A stretch of DNA of 64,000 nt, taken from assembly GCA_910589415.1 (NCBI GenBank), contig OU342635.1:12586001-12650000 (forward strand), written 5' to 3'. Position numbers and translations under genes: made by a program. This document shows, in pieces, positions 1 through 10,967 of this stretch; position 1 is the stretch's first letter; each line of letters opens with the position of its first letter. The notes beneath the pieces are model-generated. The model ran no database searches and was not told the origin of the DNA. It saw only the letters and a program-made list of their open reading frames with translations. The DNA comes from Malachius bipustulatus. Taxonomy: Eukaryota; Arthropoda; Insecta; Coleoptera; Melyridae.

Positions 1-2
1 AT

Positions 3-1817
3 CAAGAAGAAGGAACAAGAAAATCAATATTACGCAGGTTCATCGAAGTTTATAAGTCTATGCCAGTGTTGTGGAATACTTCATTAAAAGAATATTCGGA
101 TAAACACGTAAAAAGGAAGGGCTATGAAACTTTGCTTGAAATTCTGGTCCACTTAAAGCCTAAAGCTACAATCGAAGATGTCAAAAAGCAGATAAACACG
201 TTAAGAAGCAACTACCGAAAGGAGTTGAAGAAAATAAAAGACTCAAAACGCACTGGTACCGGCACGGACAATATATATGAACCCAGTGCATGGACGTTTT
301 ATGAACTGCAATTTTTAGCAGATGTCGAAGTTCCAGACAAGGGAAGAAATACTATTGTACAAAACGAGGTAGGTATAAAATTTTTATTGCATTTTTCTGA
401 TTACATTATAATGACAATTACATCAAAATACGTTTTTGTATCCAATTTTAAAGACCTTATTGAGTTCAATTCAGTACTTTCTTCTGCCAATCTACTTGTC
501 CTTCCTTATTAAAGTAGTTTCTGTAGTGTTCTCTAACCTGCTTAGCGTTTCTGGATGCATTTCGATATGATCCTTGACGTAATCCGTCCATTGTATGTTC
601 ACATCTTTCTGTGCCAATTTCAACACCTCCTGTTTCCTTGTTTTCGACATCTAATATATGGTTGTAGTAGTTTTTAGATCCTTTTTTCATTAAAAAGTTG
701 TGTAGATAGCAAGAAGCCAAAACAATAACTGTGGCCTTTTCGGGTGATAAATTTATGGCCTTCTGAAATATCCCGAATCGAGTTACAAGTATCCCAAATG
801 CGTTCTCGACAACGCGACGTGCCCTTGACAATCGATAATTAAAAATTCGATTGACTGATGATAAGTCATCCTGGCTATATGGTTTCATAAAATTTTCTGC
901 CAAAGAAAAGGCTTCATCTCCTAGAAAAACATGCGGAAACACTTCCTCGGTGTTTGGCAGCTTTGAAGCTTCCGGAATATTCAGTCGATTGTTTTGGAAC
1001 ATTTCCCAAAAATCCGTATAATAAAGAACTCCTCCGTCAGACACCCGTCCATTGGTTCCAACATCTACCATAATGAATTCATAGTTGGCGTCTACAATAG
1101 CCAGTAGAACGATGCTATGTGTACCCTTGTAATTATAGTATCTAGACCCAGAATTTGGTGGTTTAACAATAAGGACGTGCTTGCCATCAATGGCCCCGAT
1201 ACAATTCCAAAACTGCCATTTAGACCCAAACTCTCTACCAATTTTTTTCCATTCTTCTTTGGTAGATGGCATCTGAAAAAAAATAAGATAATTAATTTCT
1301 TAGTATCTGTTTGTTACAGGCTTCTCAAGACACACAAATAGAGGATGTTGACATAATTAAAACACCAAAAAGATCAAAACCTACGCAGAAACAAGACAAA
1401 CAAGACCAAAAGCAGCTACTGGCCTTAGCTTGCGAATATTTAACAAAAGAGGAAGAATACCCAATAGCAAAAGTTTGGGCCACAAAACTGCAAAAAATTG
1501 ATCCATTGCAAAGGACGTTGGCAGAGAAAGCTATAAACGATATACTCTTCGAAGCAGAATTGGGCACGCTGAATAGAAACTCCGTGAAAATAAATAGTGC
1601 TGATCCAAGCTCAAGAAGTACATCATCTGCTACCAATTATACATTTAGTAGTAATAATAGTAATTATGGATGCATTTCATCCGTGACTTCACCAGCAGCA
1701 CCTTATTGTGAAGAATTGCACAATGCTCAAAGTCAGCAAGGTCAGCTAGAGGAAGAAAATGTATCGGGAGATCCTTTTCTGTCTGGTATTAGGGGATATT
1801 TGACATCATTTCAGTAA
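3..1817 (+). CDS. MADF-domain DNA-binding protein of a PIF/Harbinger transposon (5' partial)
   Basis: Two exons are predicted: 3-368, then 1320-1817, with a GAG|GTAGGT donor and a TTGTTACAG acceptor, both phase 0, so the frame continues across the junction. The first exon encodes a MADF (Myb/SANT-like) domain starting at RFIEVYKSMPVLW and ending near WTFYELQFLADVEVP. The second exon is polar and Ser/Asn-rich, and contains a short helical stretch (QLLALACEYLTKEEEYPIAK) before a stop at 1815-1817. The N-terminus lies outside the window. In PIF/Harbinger elements the Myb/MADF partner brings the transposase to the nucleus and the terminal repeats; that role is assigned here by family. The whole intron (369-1319) contains the antisense transposase exon 2. 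A host MADF gene is possible but unlikely given this nesting. Confidence 0.75.
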
Positions 1818-2441
1818 GGGACTATTTTTTGATTTAATGCAGCTTGTAAGGTACCTATGTATATATTATATACATAGGTACCTTACAAGCTGCATTAAAT
1901 AAAAAAATAGTCCCTTACTGAAATGATGTCAATTTTTATGTCAAAATTATGTACCTAATTTTGTAAGAAATAAAAGTTTGTATTGTTTGTAATAATAAAA
2001 AAATAAAACTGTACTTACTTTGATGTAATCTGCCAACACCTCAACTATTGCACTACATGTCTCCATGACAATCTCGCTAATTGTTGTCGGACTAATAATG
2101 GTAGAGAATTTCAAATCTTCAAAGGATCTTCCAGTAGCTAAAAAACGTAGCGTTACTGCTAGTCTTTCGTTGGATGATATTGCTTGCCTCATGTTGGTGT
2201 CCTGCTTTGTAATATAAGGTTTCAAGGCATGAAGAAGCTCATTGTATACTTTACTGCTCATTCGGAAATAATTTCGATAATCCTCGGGGTCCGTATCCCC
2301 GATAAAATTTAACAAATTTAAATGGGTGTATTTTTGACGTTGGGCTATCCATTTTTTTGTCCAACGTCGTTTTCGCTTTTTTTTTTCTTGACTTGTGCAG
2401 TACAATATAATGGCAATACACGCCTTTTTTTTGTTATCCAT
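466..2441 (-). CDS. PIF/Harbinger DDE transposase (HARBI1-like), two exons
   Basis: Exon 1 (2441-2019, 141 codons) ends with ATCAAA|GTAAGT. Exon 2 (1272-466) follows a TTTTTTTTTCAG acceptor and starts MPSTKEEWKKIG. Both junctions are phase 0, giving about 409 residues, the usual length for this family. The nuclease domain is DDE_Tnp_4/HARBI1-like. Likely catalytic residues are D in CIGAIDGKHV (exon-2 residue 29), D in FLGDEAFSL (119) and E in RRVVENAFGIL (156). No frameshift or stop is seen, so the enzyme may be functional. It would excise and reinsert the element at short TA-rich targets. The intron (1273-2018) holds the last exon of the plus-strand MADF gene and a large palindrome. The start at 2441 is the first ATG of the open frame. 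Confidence 0.85.
1800..1932. repeat. Near-perfect palindrome, about 66-bp arms
   Basis: The left arm starts just before the MADF stop codon (TTGACATCATTTCAGTAAGG) and is repeated inverted up to 1932, with about one mismatch and a one-base length difference. The centre is AT-rich near 1866. It lies in the 3' end of the MADF gene and within the transposase intron. RNA from either strand would fold into a long hairpin. A fold-back assembly artefact is the main alternative. Confidence 0.9.
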
Positions 2442-2603
2442 TTTTATGTTAAAATAGGTAATTAGCGCTGGCTGGTCTAGTTGTCCAAAATCTGTTTTCT
2501 AGTGACCGAAACTGCAGCAAAACTAAATACTGATATAAATATTGATCATCTGAGGTGAATGCAAAAATACTGATGAAATACTGACAGTATAGAATACTGT
2601 CAT

Positions 2604-2627
2604 TATTACTGATCGTGTGAGGCCCCC
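2604..2627. repeat. Candidate right terminal inverted repeat of the Harbinger element
   Basis: Read on the minus strand the end begins GGGGGCCTCACACGATCAG and is followed on the plus strand by TTA (2628-2630), the classic 3-bp PIF/Harbinger target. A related sub-terminal copy (TGATCATCTGAGG) lies near 2541. The left end is outside the window, so the repeat cannot be paired here. Confidence 0.5.
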
Positions 2628-2702
2628 TTAAAGGTCTCTTTTTCTAAATACATACAATGATATAAAACTCGATAAGGTTTTTCTGAAAATAAAAACGTTA
2701 TG

Positions 2703-2941
2703 CTATACCTTAGTCGGCCAAAAGATATAGTGATAAAAGTGCGCGGTAAGTTTACTATCCAGGTAGGCAGACCTTAGACACAAGAATTATATACAGAAAC
2801 CTTAGAATGCCCTTCTCATTGGTTTACCGGAACCCAGGTAACCAATAAATAAGGCACTATCTGCCTACAGATGTGACTACTTGGACCTTAAAAGTTTGTG
2901 CGCAGTTTTATTACTATATCTGTTGGTCGACCGAGGTATAG
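2703..2941. mobile_element. MITE with TATACCTYRGTCGRCC terminal inverted repeats
   Basis: About 240 bp. The ends CTATACCTTAGTCGGCC and (inverted) CTATACCTCGGTCGACC continue as matching arms for about 40 bp (CAAAAGATATAGTGATAAAA against CAACAGATATAGTAATAAAA). No coding capacity is seen. Superfamily not assigned. Confidence 0.75.
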
Positions 2942-3650
2942 TTTTTACATTTAAAAAAACACAAGTTGTATAGAATATAGAAAACAGCCTGTATAGAAGA
3001 GCCCAGTTTTTTTTAGTTTCCAATGACTCTTTTTAAGTTCAGATAGTTCAGTTTATCAAAATTTAGGAAAAGAACAAAGAAGTAACCGAGGGAAGTAAGC
3101 TGAAGAAAAAACTTCATCCAGTCTTGAATAAATTATTTTTTTCTGCGACGGGCTATAAGTTTGACCTTTTTTCCCCGTTGACAGGTAGAAAAATGCCTCA
3201 TTATATGAGCTGAATCTTATCGGGGAAATAAATGAATTAGCAGGGAAATAAATGAGTACTTATTTCCCCGAAATGGCGGCTTAGGTATAGCTACTATTAA
3301 CACTCAGATATCATTAAATTTATATCAAATATACGTGAAGGAAAGTTACCTTATTATCCAAATGGCAATTATTAAGGGAATTTTCATAATAATCACTATC
3401 CATATTATTAAATTCACTCATCGAAAACTAACAAGAATCTTTGCAAAACTGTCTTCAATTTTAATTACATTAATATGACGTTTATGTAATAATTAAATCG
3501 TTTCGTTACCCAGGCAACGTCGATTACGATAAAAGACAGTTTGAAAATCCAAGTTTAACATATAAATCATTTTTCCGACATAATTTTCAGTTATCTAACT
3601 ACGTTTTTCGACATTCTAACACTGATGTTTCTTCTCGCAGAAAAAAATTG
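2942..3650. other. Intergenic, AT-rich, nothing recognised
   Basis: No credible ORF, RNA gene or clear repeat was seen in this stretch. Confidence 0.5.
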
Positions 3651-3773
3651 TATATTACACACGAGAAAAAAGTGCGATTTTAGCTCTCGATGTGTTTGTC
3701 TCCTCCGCTAAACGCGTCGGGGACGAAATCACATCTCGAGCTAAAATCTATCACTTTTTTCTCTTGTATAATA
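3651..3773. repeat. Short foldback with GC-rich core
   Basis: Arms of about 44 bp (ACGAGAAAAAAGTGCGATTT and its imperfect inverse) surround a core with CCTCCGCTAAACGCGTCGG. The design, AT-rich arms around a GC-rich CpG-containing core, resembles the element at 6388-6528, although the sequences differ. Confidence 0.7.
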
Positions 3774-4049
3774 AATAACTATTTTTTTTACTTTCACATA
3801 CTTATGAATATGTACACTAATTTTTCTGTAGCCCGATGTATTGATTTCACTACCCTGTTCAACTCTGTCAAATTTTCTAACTCAGATAATTTTTATAGCC
3901 AATTTATTGCTTTTTATGAATTTTTGTTTCAATTTCTCTTCACAGAATTAAATAAAGACATTATTACCCTGCCTTAAAATATTGTTTTATTGTAAACTTC
4001 ACAAGACCTCTTTCTAGCTCTGCACACCGATTACCTACTGATACCTATA

Positions 4050-4287
4050 GGGCCGGTTGCACAAACACAAATTAAAAATTTTGAGATAATTACTGATTTT
4101 AAAATTGTAAATTTTGAAAATATGGCGAATATATTTAATGATTTTTAATTTTTTATCAGTAATTAACTCTTCTTAAATGGAGTAAAACATATTTTCAGCA
4201 ATATTAGACCAATATTCTCATGATACAGGGCATTTTAAAATCAGTAATTATCTGAAAATGCTTAATTTACGTTTGTGCAACCGGCCC
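4050..4287. mobile_element. MITE with GGGCCGGTTGCACAAAC terminal inverted repeats
   Basis: 238 bp. Both ends read GGGCCGGTTGCACAAAC inward and arms stay similar for about 55 bp, including GATAATTACTGATTTTAAAA. Flanks are ATA on the left and TTA on the right, so a target duplication is not certain. The GGGCC start and 3-bp TA-rich flank suggest a PIF/Harbinger-type MITE. A half copy lies at 54350-54405. Confidence 0.8.
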
Positions 4288-5028
4288 TTAGTAGATCACA
4301 CTGATTGGGTAGGTATGAGGAATGAAAAGAACACCATATTTTAAAGCAGGTATTTTATTAAAATTTAAAAAACAAGTAGGTAGGTAGCTTTTTAAATCCC
4401 TTTACTTTGCATATAGTCCATTCAACTTTTAATAATATCAGATCACGCCGAATCAATTTAAGTGAGTGATTTCCTTTCGAAAATATCTCACGGTTATTAT
4501 AGGTACAATGCCTAGCCTACTATTTTTATACCAATTTAAACATTTTTTTAGCACATTTTACCTAAATATTAAATATATATATTCTGGTTTAAACTGATAT
4601 TCAAAGCCTTTTGAATTGCATTAATAAGATCCATAGACCTTCACATAGATGTTTCACATAGAAATCAGCGACTGATTGATTAGTTAAATTACCAGTCTGT
4701 AGAGTATATTTTTTAATAAATCTCAATGTCCTGAGAGGGTTGTAAAAATTTTTTACAAATTATTGTTTTTAATAATGTTTATGCTGCCATTATTCAAATT
4801 GCTCTACGAAGTTTTGGCTCATTCATTGATATATGACACTTTTACTGTATGTGAAAGTGTTAAATTAGTCATAAGCGCTACCACAGTTTTGCCCCCTCTG
4901 TCTAATTCTAGTATTATACATAATCATGAAAGACAATAATAACAGGCAAGTCTGATATTTTTAAAACTTGAATAAATAATACCTACGCACTGTAAAAAAA
5001 ATTAATTACAAATACATAACAGACGCCT
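4288..5028. other. Intergenic downstream of MTRES1, nothing recognised
   Basis: AT-rich; probably holds the 3' UTR of the minus-strand gene that ends at 5029. No other feature supported. Confidence 0.4.
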
Positions 5029-5661
5029 TTACTGCTCGTATTTATCTTTTTCATAATTTTCAATAGTCAGTGTTTTATATCTTCTAGCTTTTACACCTAT
5101 CGCATTGTCTAATGCTATAGTTTCTAGTATTTCTACCCTTGCAACGACTAAAAATTCAGGATTATCTTGACTGAAACCTTTTATTATATCAATTTCATCG
5201 CCCTCTTTAACAGTGGTGTTTTTCTTGGATAATTTTTCTCCATTTAGTCGGATTTTATTATCATAAAATAGAGTGTCTATTTTGTTTCTGGCAATTCCAA
5301 GGCTGTTTTTGATGATAGCATCAGCGCGAAGAGTTGCAACATTCACTTTTATCAATCTAGAATTTTTATCGCTGCCGGTGCCGGTATCTTCCTCCAATTC
5401 TTCCTCTTCACTTTGTGATTCACTTTTTGGTTCATCTTTGGACTTGAACTTTCTAATTTTACTAGTGCCCTTCTGTCTACTGGTCTCATATAATGGCAAA
5501 TTTGTTGGCAAAAAATTGGCTTTGCTCGCAGGGTGAATGGTCGAATAGCTTGCACTCAGTACTCCTGGGACTGGCAACCTCTGGGTAATTTTCTTGTATA
5601 AAAATATATTTTTAGATTTGATTCCATTTCGAATTATTCCAAATAATGTTATCGCCGACAT
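5029..5661 (-). CDS. MTRES1: Mitochondrial transcription rescue factor 1 (S4-like RNA-binding protein)
   Basis: 210 residues in a single exon, close to the animal family length. The N-terminus is a basic amphipathic stretch (MSAITLFGIIRNGIKSKN) typical of a mitochondrial targeting peptide. A charged linker with an acidic run (SQSEEEELEEDTG) follows. The C-terminal half is the S4-like fold: LRADAIIKNSLGIARNKID, then the strand-turn FYDNKIRLNGEKLSKKNTTV and VKEGDEIDII, the signature of MTRES1/C6orf203. The family binds mitochondrial RNA or rescued ribosomal complexes and supports mitochondrial gene expression. The start at 5661 precedes the targeting peptide; no upstream in-frame alternative is seen. 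It is the only complete non-immune host gene in the window. Confidence 0.85.
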   Translation of the reverse strand: MSAITLFGIIRNGIKSKNIFLYKKITQRLPVPGVLSASYSTIHPASKANFLPTNLPLYETSRQKGTSKIRKFKSKDEPKSESQSEEEELEEDTGTGSDKNSRLIKVNVATLRADAIIKNSLGIARNKIDTLFYDNKIRLNGEKLSKKNTTVKEGDEIDIIKGFSQDNPEFLVVARVEILETIALDNAIGVKARRYKTLTIENYEKDKYEQ

Positions 5662-6387
5662 TGCTACCGACTACCTGCTCTTGCTGTTGCAGCTAAAATT
5701 TTCAAACTTTAGAAGATCATAGTTTTGACTTTAAATACTTACCGATTAGAAGATAATTTCATTACTTATGTTCTCGATTTCGTAAAATAAATAATCACTG
5801 CCTAATCATCGTAAGGTAAGTAATTATGAAATAAAATTAGATTTTTTGAAATTATCAATTTCTGAGTAGAAATCCTACTTGTCAAGTTGAGGTTAATTTA
5901 ATTTTGATCGTCCGCCGTCTGGCTAAGCTAAAGCGCCGAAAATACCGCATGCGCATTACACGACTTCCTCATGACGTCACTAGGCTGGGCTAAGCGAAAA
6001 CGGTTCCAGATAAACAAACTGTTCACGTGGCCATTGCTGTCAGTTGTCGTGATTAAGTTGAAGTTTTAAGTTCACCTGTTATTGAGGTTGTTTTCAGGCA
6101 TTGTCCTGCGATCGCCATCAATTGAATTGAACTAAATCATATTTTAGGTTCCCGTGGAGCTCGAGCCGTCTATCGGCACTTTAATTTTTATCACTAAAAA
6201 TTCCGCATTATACTGTAATCAAAGGTTTACAGGGAAATTGGCAACTCTGAAACTGTGAAATGCTTGTTTATTTGGAACCGTGACTGGTTTCCCCGACCAC
6301 TGACGGTGTCTATTAATGGATTGTTATTTATTATGATTATCACTTGGGTATTTTATAAGTTGATTTTTCCATACAGAGATGACTAAA
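5662..6387. other. Upstream region of MTRES1
   Basis: Contains a locally GC-richer patch near 5905-6010 with CpGs, a TGACGTCA-type palindrome (5974-5980 area) and no TATA box, compatible with a housekeeping promoter. No other feature seen. Confidence 0.35.
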
Positions 6388-6528
6388 ATAGTAGGTATAT
6401 TACATTACTAGTGTGGAAAGTGACCCATTTTACACGAGTGGGATATTGGTATCGTACGAGGCGCCAGCCGAGTACGACAATCCCACGAGTGTGAAATGAC
6501 ACTTTCCACACAAGTAATGTACACTATT
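6388..6528. repeat. Foldback element with GC-rich core
   Basis: Arms of about 55 bp: AGTGTGGAAAGTG and CACGAGTGGGAT on the left are mirrored by ATCCCACGAGTGTG and CACTTTCCACAC on the right. The core reads GTACGAGGCGCCAGCCGAG. Ends read ATAGT. No coding capacity. Confidence 0.8.
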
Positions 6529-7027
6529 TTTCCCACGATCACAGATAAATGCACATTTTAATTTTTTTTAATACTTTTATTTGAAAATTTTACAAAAGAA
6601 ACTAATGATTGAATATAACTTATTGGTCATATTATTATTAGGTAACTACAATTTTAATTGTATAATGAGTTTGCAACAAATGGAGAGATTTCTCTTTGTT
6701 ATTTATCTGTACCTACATTTTGTATAGTTTATCTAAGTTTATCTGAGTATAACAATAAGATGAGCACCATCAGTGTGAATGTGTGCTTTAATTGAAATTA
6801 ATATTCCGAAAAGTCAGATAAACTATTCGATTTTACTGCTTTACGTCTGCATCATAATAAACGTATCACTTAAAGGAACGTTGGCAATCCCTTATGCATA
6901 GCTGCTGTATTGTGGGACGGGGTATTAACTAACTTATTGACCAATCATATCACACGCGTGTGGATATTTTACTTTTCATCTCTAGGTTGATATTTGCCAT
7001 TTTCGAAGTACCTATAAAGTAGTGTGC
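6529..7027. other. Intergenic, nothing recognised
   Basis: AT-rich; no ORF, RNA gene or clear repeat recognised. Confidence 0.4.
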
Positions 7028-7440
7028 TATAGTCCAATAAAGTCTAAAAAGTCATACGTATCGATTAAGAATACACATCCTTTTGATAGTTCGATTTATT
7101 TTGTTTCATATACGTGGTTTTTATAGTATAGTAACCGTCCAGTTTGTCTAAACACTCCATCCCGCATAAATAAGTATACGTCAACATTGGTTTTGAATGA
7201 GAATTAAATGCACAACACAGAGGATAGAATGTCATTACGTGAATAAATTTTATGTAGTTGTCAGTGGCTCTCAAACTGACGTAAGCGCTTCAATTCATTA
7301 TTTGAAATATTCCTTCAATAATTTACGCTCGTTCACAACTTGACAATTAACTGTTTGACATTTTCTGGTGAAATTAAAAATATTAATTCGGACGGTTAGT
7401 GTGACGTCACATCTGACTTTTTAAAGTTAATCCTACTATA
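7028..7440. mobile_element. MITE family 1, copy A (TATAGT ends)
   Basis: About 413 bp, bounded by TATAGTCC and (inverted) TATAGTAGG. The termini share AAAAAGTCA a few bases in. Copy B at 18124-18529 is the same sequence in opposite orientation at high identity. A 69-codon ORF inside is shared by both copies but has no recognisable family. Confidence 0.75.
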
Positions 7441-7526
7441 TTTGTCATTTTCGCAGGTGGTCGTCGGAAAACTGAATATCACAGCTGAGTGAAGTTGGCA
7501 CCCCTAAGTGCGAATTTTTTTAAAAT

Positions 7527-7862
7527 TTAGACGGCATTCGTTTGTCCACGGTTTGTCGCCACGATTGTCCAACCAAAATTTTCCTTTGTCCAACCCTTAG
7601 AAAAAAAGGTACCTTAGAAAAAAAGGTACTACATATATGAATGATAAAGTTTAAAAAATTTACATCAGCACTTCCGTGAGTAAATTTCATTAATTTTCAG
7701 ACGACATTCGTTTGTCCACATTATTTGTCCAACAAAAATTTTCGTTTGCCCATTCTTCAAAAAAAAGTTATGATAAAATTTAAAAAAACGATTTTTTTTT
7801 TTGAGGGAGGACAAACGAAAAGTTTTGTTGGACAAACGGTGGACAAACGAATTCCGTTTGAA
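7527..7862. mobile_element. MITE with ATTCGTTTGTCCA repeats, one copy plus one solo arm
   Basis: Arms ACGACATTCGTTTGTCCAC (7700) and the inverse ending near 7862 enclose a short AT-rich centre. A related solo arm (ACGGCATTCGTTTGTCCACG) lies at 7531, separated by a duplicated AAAAAAAGGTACCTTAG tract. Confidence 0.65.
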
Positions 7863-7976
7863 TTTTATAAAAATTTGCACCCAGTTTTGAATGACAGTCC
7901 ACCAAAATGACAGTTTTTGAAGAAAATAACACACGTGTGGATTTAATCGGCGTATTAACTCTATGCTCCTCGCCAC

Positions 7977-8388
7977 TATATCGCACACGTATTTCTAAAG
8001 TGACACAACTCAAAAATCTACATTTTTGAGTTATCACCATGGTAAGAATTAGTAAACAGTCCTCTATCAAACATCAAAAGTGTACCGACTTAGCTTTGAA
8101 TCCTGCCCGCCAAAGCGCACTTATGTCACTCTTCATGTTTCGAAGCTCCTACCACAGACTCGTCGAGAGTGACACATTAGCAGTTGAGTATTGAGTCTTG
8201 TAGTGTATGGGTGTTATAAACTTACTTGAAGACTGTACTATTTTGAGTTGTGACATTTTTGATGTTTATAAGTTAATAATTTAATTTATAATTTAATTTA
8301 AGTTAATTTATAAGTTTAATAGTTTTTCACATTTTCCCAAAAGATTAATTTTTGACTTATGTCACTTTAGAAATACGTGTGCGATATG
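7977..8388. mobile_element. MITE with ATATCGCACACGTATTTC ends
   Basis: About 410 bp. Both ends read ATATCGCACACGTATTTCTA inward and continue as AAGTGACA with similar AACTCAAAAAT tracts. The interior is AT-rich, with repeated TTAATTTAATTTA. Confidence 0.75.
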
Positions 8389-8971
8389 TATATTAGACTG
8401 ATTTAGCTGTCAATGGTTAGTATTTTCTTTTCTTCTTTTTCTCTTAGTATTAAGTATCGAACTCGGTCTTACGGAACATAGTTAGGGAGTTTTGGGACAC
8501 TTGGCCAGCATAAACATATCAACATTAGTATTACAAGGTGTATGGAGAATGAATGGAGTATATCATAAGTTGGGAGGCTTGCAGATAAAGCTGATAAAAT
8601 ATTAAGAATATTGAGATAAATTTTTTTCGAAAAATGTTTTTCAACCAAAGATACAGGGAGTTTTTTTTTTACAAAAGAGGTTTTTTAACATCCTGAATCT
8701 TTGTTAAAAACATTTTCGGAAAAATTATTTGAACTTTCTTCATATTTTAGCTTTATGTACAAGCCTTTCACCTCATGGTATCTTAGTTTAAAAAAAAATG
8801 TTAAATAAAAAACGCTGTATTTAAATTTTTATCGAAGAGACGGTGCACGTCCTATCGAAATTTTATATAAGTATGGCTTTTTTAAAGCAATTTAATCCGA
8901 CGTTCAGATTTTTTAAGATCAGAAAGGTGTCCTGCATGACCCCGGATTCTACGACACTGGGTGCTACAATA
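8389..8971. other. Intergenic, repeat-derived
   Basis: Contains ACTTTCTTCATATTTTAGC near 8738, which recurs almost unchanged near 9630, on the far side of the 582-bp MITE. No gene recognised. Confidence 0.4.
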
Positions 8972-8979
8972 AAAACCAG

Positions 8980-9561
8980 GGTGATTGTATACATCCGCGG
9001 CTCCTAAGTTTCATCAATATTTTCGGGACCGAGGAGCGAATTAGGAGTGCTGGGTGGGTAAGACGCTAAAAACAGCCATTGCAAAACTAATATTAAGGTC
9101 ACAACTAAGGTCTCTTTGACACTACGGTGGAATTTATATTTTTTCTACACTTTCAGGGCAAGGAAAATCTTCGAGAATAACAGCACGATTTTTATTTTCA
9201 AATTTGAATTTATTTTGCATTTATATTCCAAAAATCGTAACATCAAATCCTGTGTTTTGGTCACGATATGAGAAAGCGGTTATATTGGGAGTCCGCGTCT
9301 GCGTATACGTTTGGGAGCGGTTCCCATTGTTATAAGTGGTTTCATCCGTAGTTAGATCCGAGACTAGTGGTATTTCTCGGCGCTTGTGTCAGGACCGTAC
9401 TTTCGGTGCACTCCCAAAATCAATTTTTAAAGTCGTTTTGTGGCCTTCCCTTTTAATTGCAAAGCTAATGAATACCTTCCTGGTGTTACTATAGGTATGC
9501 TCTCCACCCTTATATAGGTGTCATAGTGAAACTGTAGGAGCCGCGGATGTATATAATGACC
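8980..9561. mobile_element. MITE family 2, copy A, 8-bp target duplication
   Basis: 582 bp. Ends are GGTGATTGTATACATCCGCG and (inverted) GGTCATTATATACATCCGCG. It is flanked by a perfect 8-bp duplication AAAACCAG (8972-8979 and 9562-9569). A second copy lies at 19403-19979 with its own different 8-bp duplication, which fixes the boundaries. An 8-bp duplication fits hAT, P or Merlin elements; the GGT start is not typical of hAT. Non-autonomous, no transposase. Confidence 0.9.
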
Positions 9562-9569
9562 AAAACCAG

Positions 9570-10388
9570 TATTGTACCACACTTAAACACACACTGTATT
9601 AAATAACAATTTCTGAAAAACATTGATTTAAACTTTCTTAATATTTTAGCTTTATTTACACGTCCTCCAAATTAATGGTACTTTATAGTTCATTTAGAAA
9701 CACCTTAGATACGAGAAGGCCTCTCTAAAGTCAAGGAGGGCCGGAAAATGTCTTTTCTCATCCCTTAAAACTTTTCGAACCTTTTGTGAAATATTCGAGG
9801 AGTGATTTGATTAACTCTAATTTCGAAGATTTTATATCAACCTACTTCTGCTTGTTTCCTAATTCGAATAATTTCGGTGAAAAGCGACTTCAATAGTGAA
9901 TATTTTTTAAATTGATCATATGGGTTAATTTGAATTGCATGGAGAGATCCGTAATAACTTTGAGGGTTCTGGCGGATTCACGAGCACATTAAAAAATGTA
10001 GTAGGAAAAAAGACATTTCCTATGAGAAAAGTAAAAAACGCTTCGACGTTCTGATTGTTTTCCAAGGAACTGTTTTCTAAGCCCATGCAAACTTTGCTTT
10101 ACCATATTATTATGAATATTAAACTAAAATGGCGTTCACTGTAATAGGTACAAAGTGTCTCGACAATCATTATGATGAATTTTGATTTAAAATTACAAAT
10201 ACTTCTAAAATATCAGTTTATTTTTTATGTTAAAAAGTAAAAAAGTCATAAATAATATCATGTTATCAAACTAATAGTTATATTTCTTTCATAAATATCT
10301 AAATTCTTAAATTACTTAAACATGACGCAGGTACACAAAAATTTGCGCGTGAATATAAAAAAATAATAAATAACATCATCATAAGGAA
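9570..10388. other. Intergenic downstream of attacin 1
   Basis: AT-rich; probably includes the 3' UTR of the minus-strand attacin. Nothing else recognised. Confidence 0.4.
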
Positions 10389-10880
10389 TTAAAATCTATG
10401 AGTAAACTGTAGACCGGTATTCCAATTAGGGCGGCCGTTGCCGCCGGGACCTCCATAATGCCTGTTCCAGCCGCCAACAGCGTCCAACCTGGTGTTTCCA
10501 CCATTCGTCTGCCAAAGGTTTCCTCTTCCCACGGCGTTAACGTCGGTGCCGAAACGTCCAGTCCTGGTTGCATCAAGATGCACCCCCGAGCCGGAGGGCT
10601 GGTGAGAATAGTCCAAGGCACCTCCCGTGGAGATGGGTCCGTGGTGCAATATGTTCTTGGAGGCGGAAGCGGTACCGTCTAGGCGATGGTCCCCGTTACT
10701 CCATATGGTCCCTTGATGCTGCAGTAGGGTGTTGCCGGAAGGGTCGATGTTAACTGAGCTGGATTGCCTTCGCAGGCGTCGTAGAGGCACTTGGTAAAAG
10801 TCCGCTTCCTCTTCATAAGGGTATGCGGCTGCCATAGCACCCAACACAACAACTGTACACAAGATAAAAGCTGATTTCAT
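10389..10880 (-). CDS. Attacin-like antimicrobial peptide 1
   Basis: 163-residue secreted prepropeptide in one exon. Residues 1-19 are a signal peptide (MKSAFILCTVVVLGAMAAA). Residues 20-38 are an acidic-then-basic propeptide ending LRRLRR, a furin-type site. The mature peptide starts at Q39 (potential pyroglutamate) and is 125 residues, glycine/asparagine-rich, with two attacin-type repeats around GALDYSHQPSGSGVHLDATR and GGWNRHYGGPGGNGRPNWN. Attacins act on the outer membrane of Gram-negative bacteria and are released into haemolymph. This copy is of the 'N type' (SGNTLLQHQG, NGDHRLDGTASAS) shared with 21315 and 31435, and alone has SSVNIDP and VNAVGRG. It pairs head-to-head with 15050 across a 4.2-kb spacer enlarged by insertions. 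Confidence 0.95.
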   Translation of the reverse strand: MKSAFILCTVVVLGAMAAAYPYEEEADFYQVPLRRLRRQSSSVNIDPSGNTLLQHQGTIWSNGDHRLDGTASASKNILHHGPISTGGALDYSHQPSGSGVHLDATRTGRFGTDVNAVGRGNLWQTNGGNTRLDAVGGWNRHYGGPGGNGRPNWNTGLQFTHRF

Positions 10881-10967
10881 TTTGATAAAAAAATGTAAAG
10901 ACTTGTAAGTTGAATGTTCTATTCGAAAGTAAAGTTAGAACTGATGCTGCTAAGCAGTAACTTCAAG

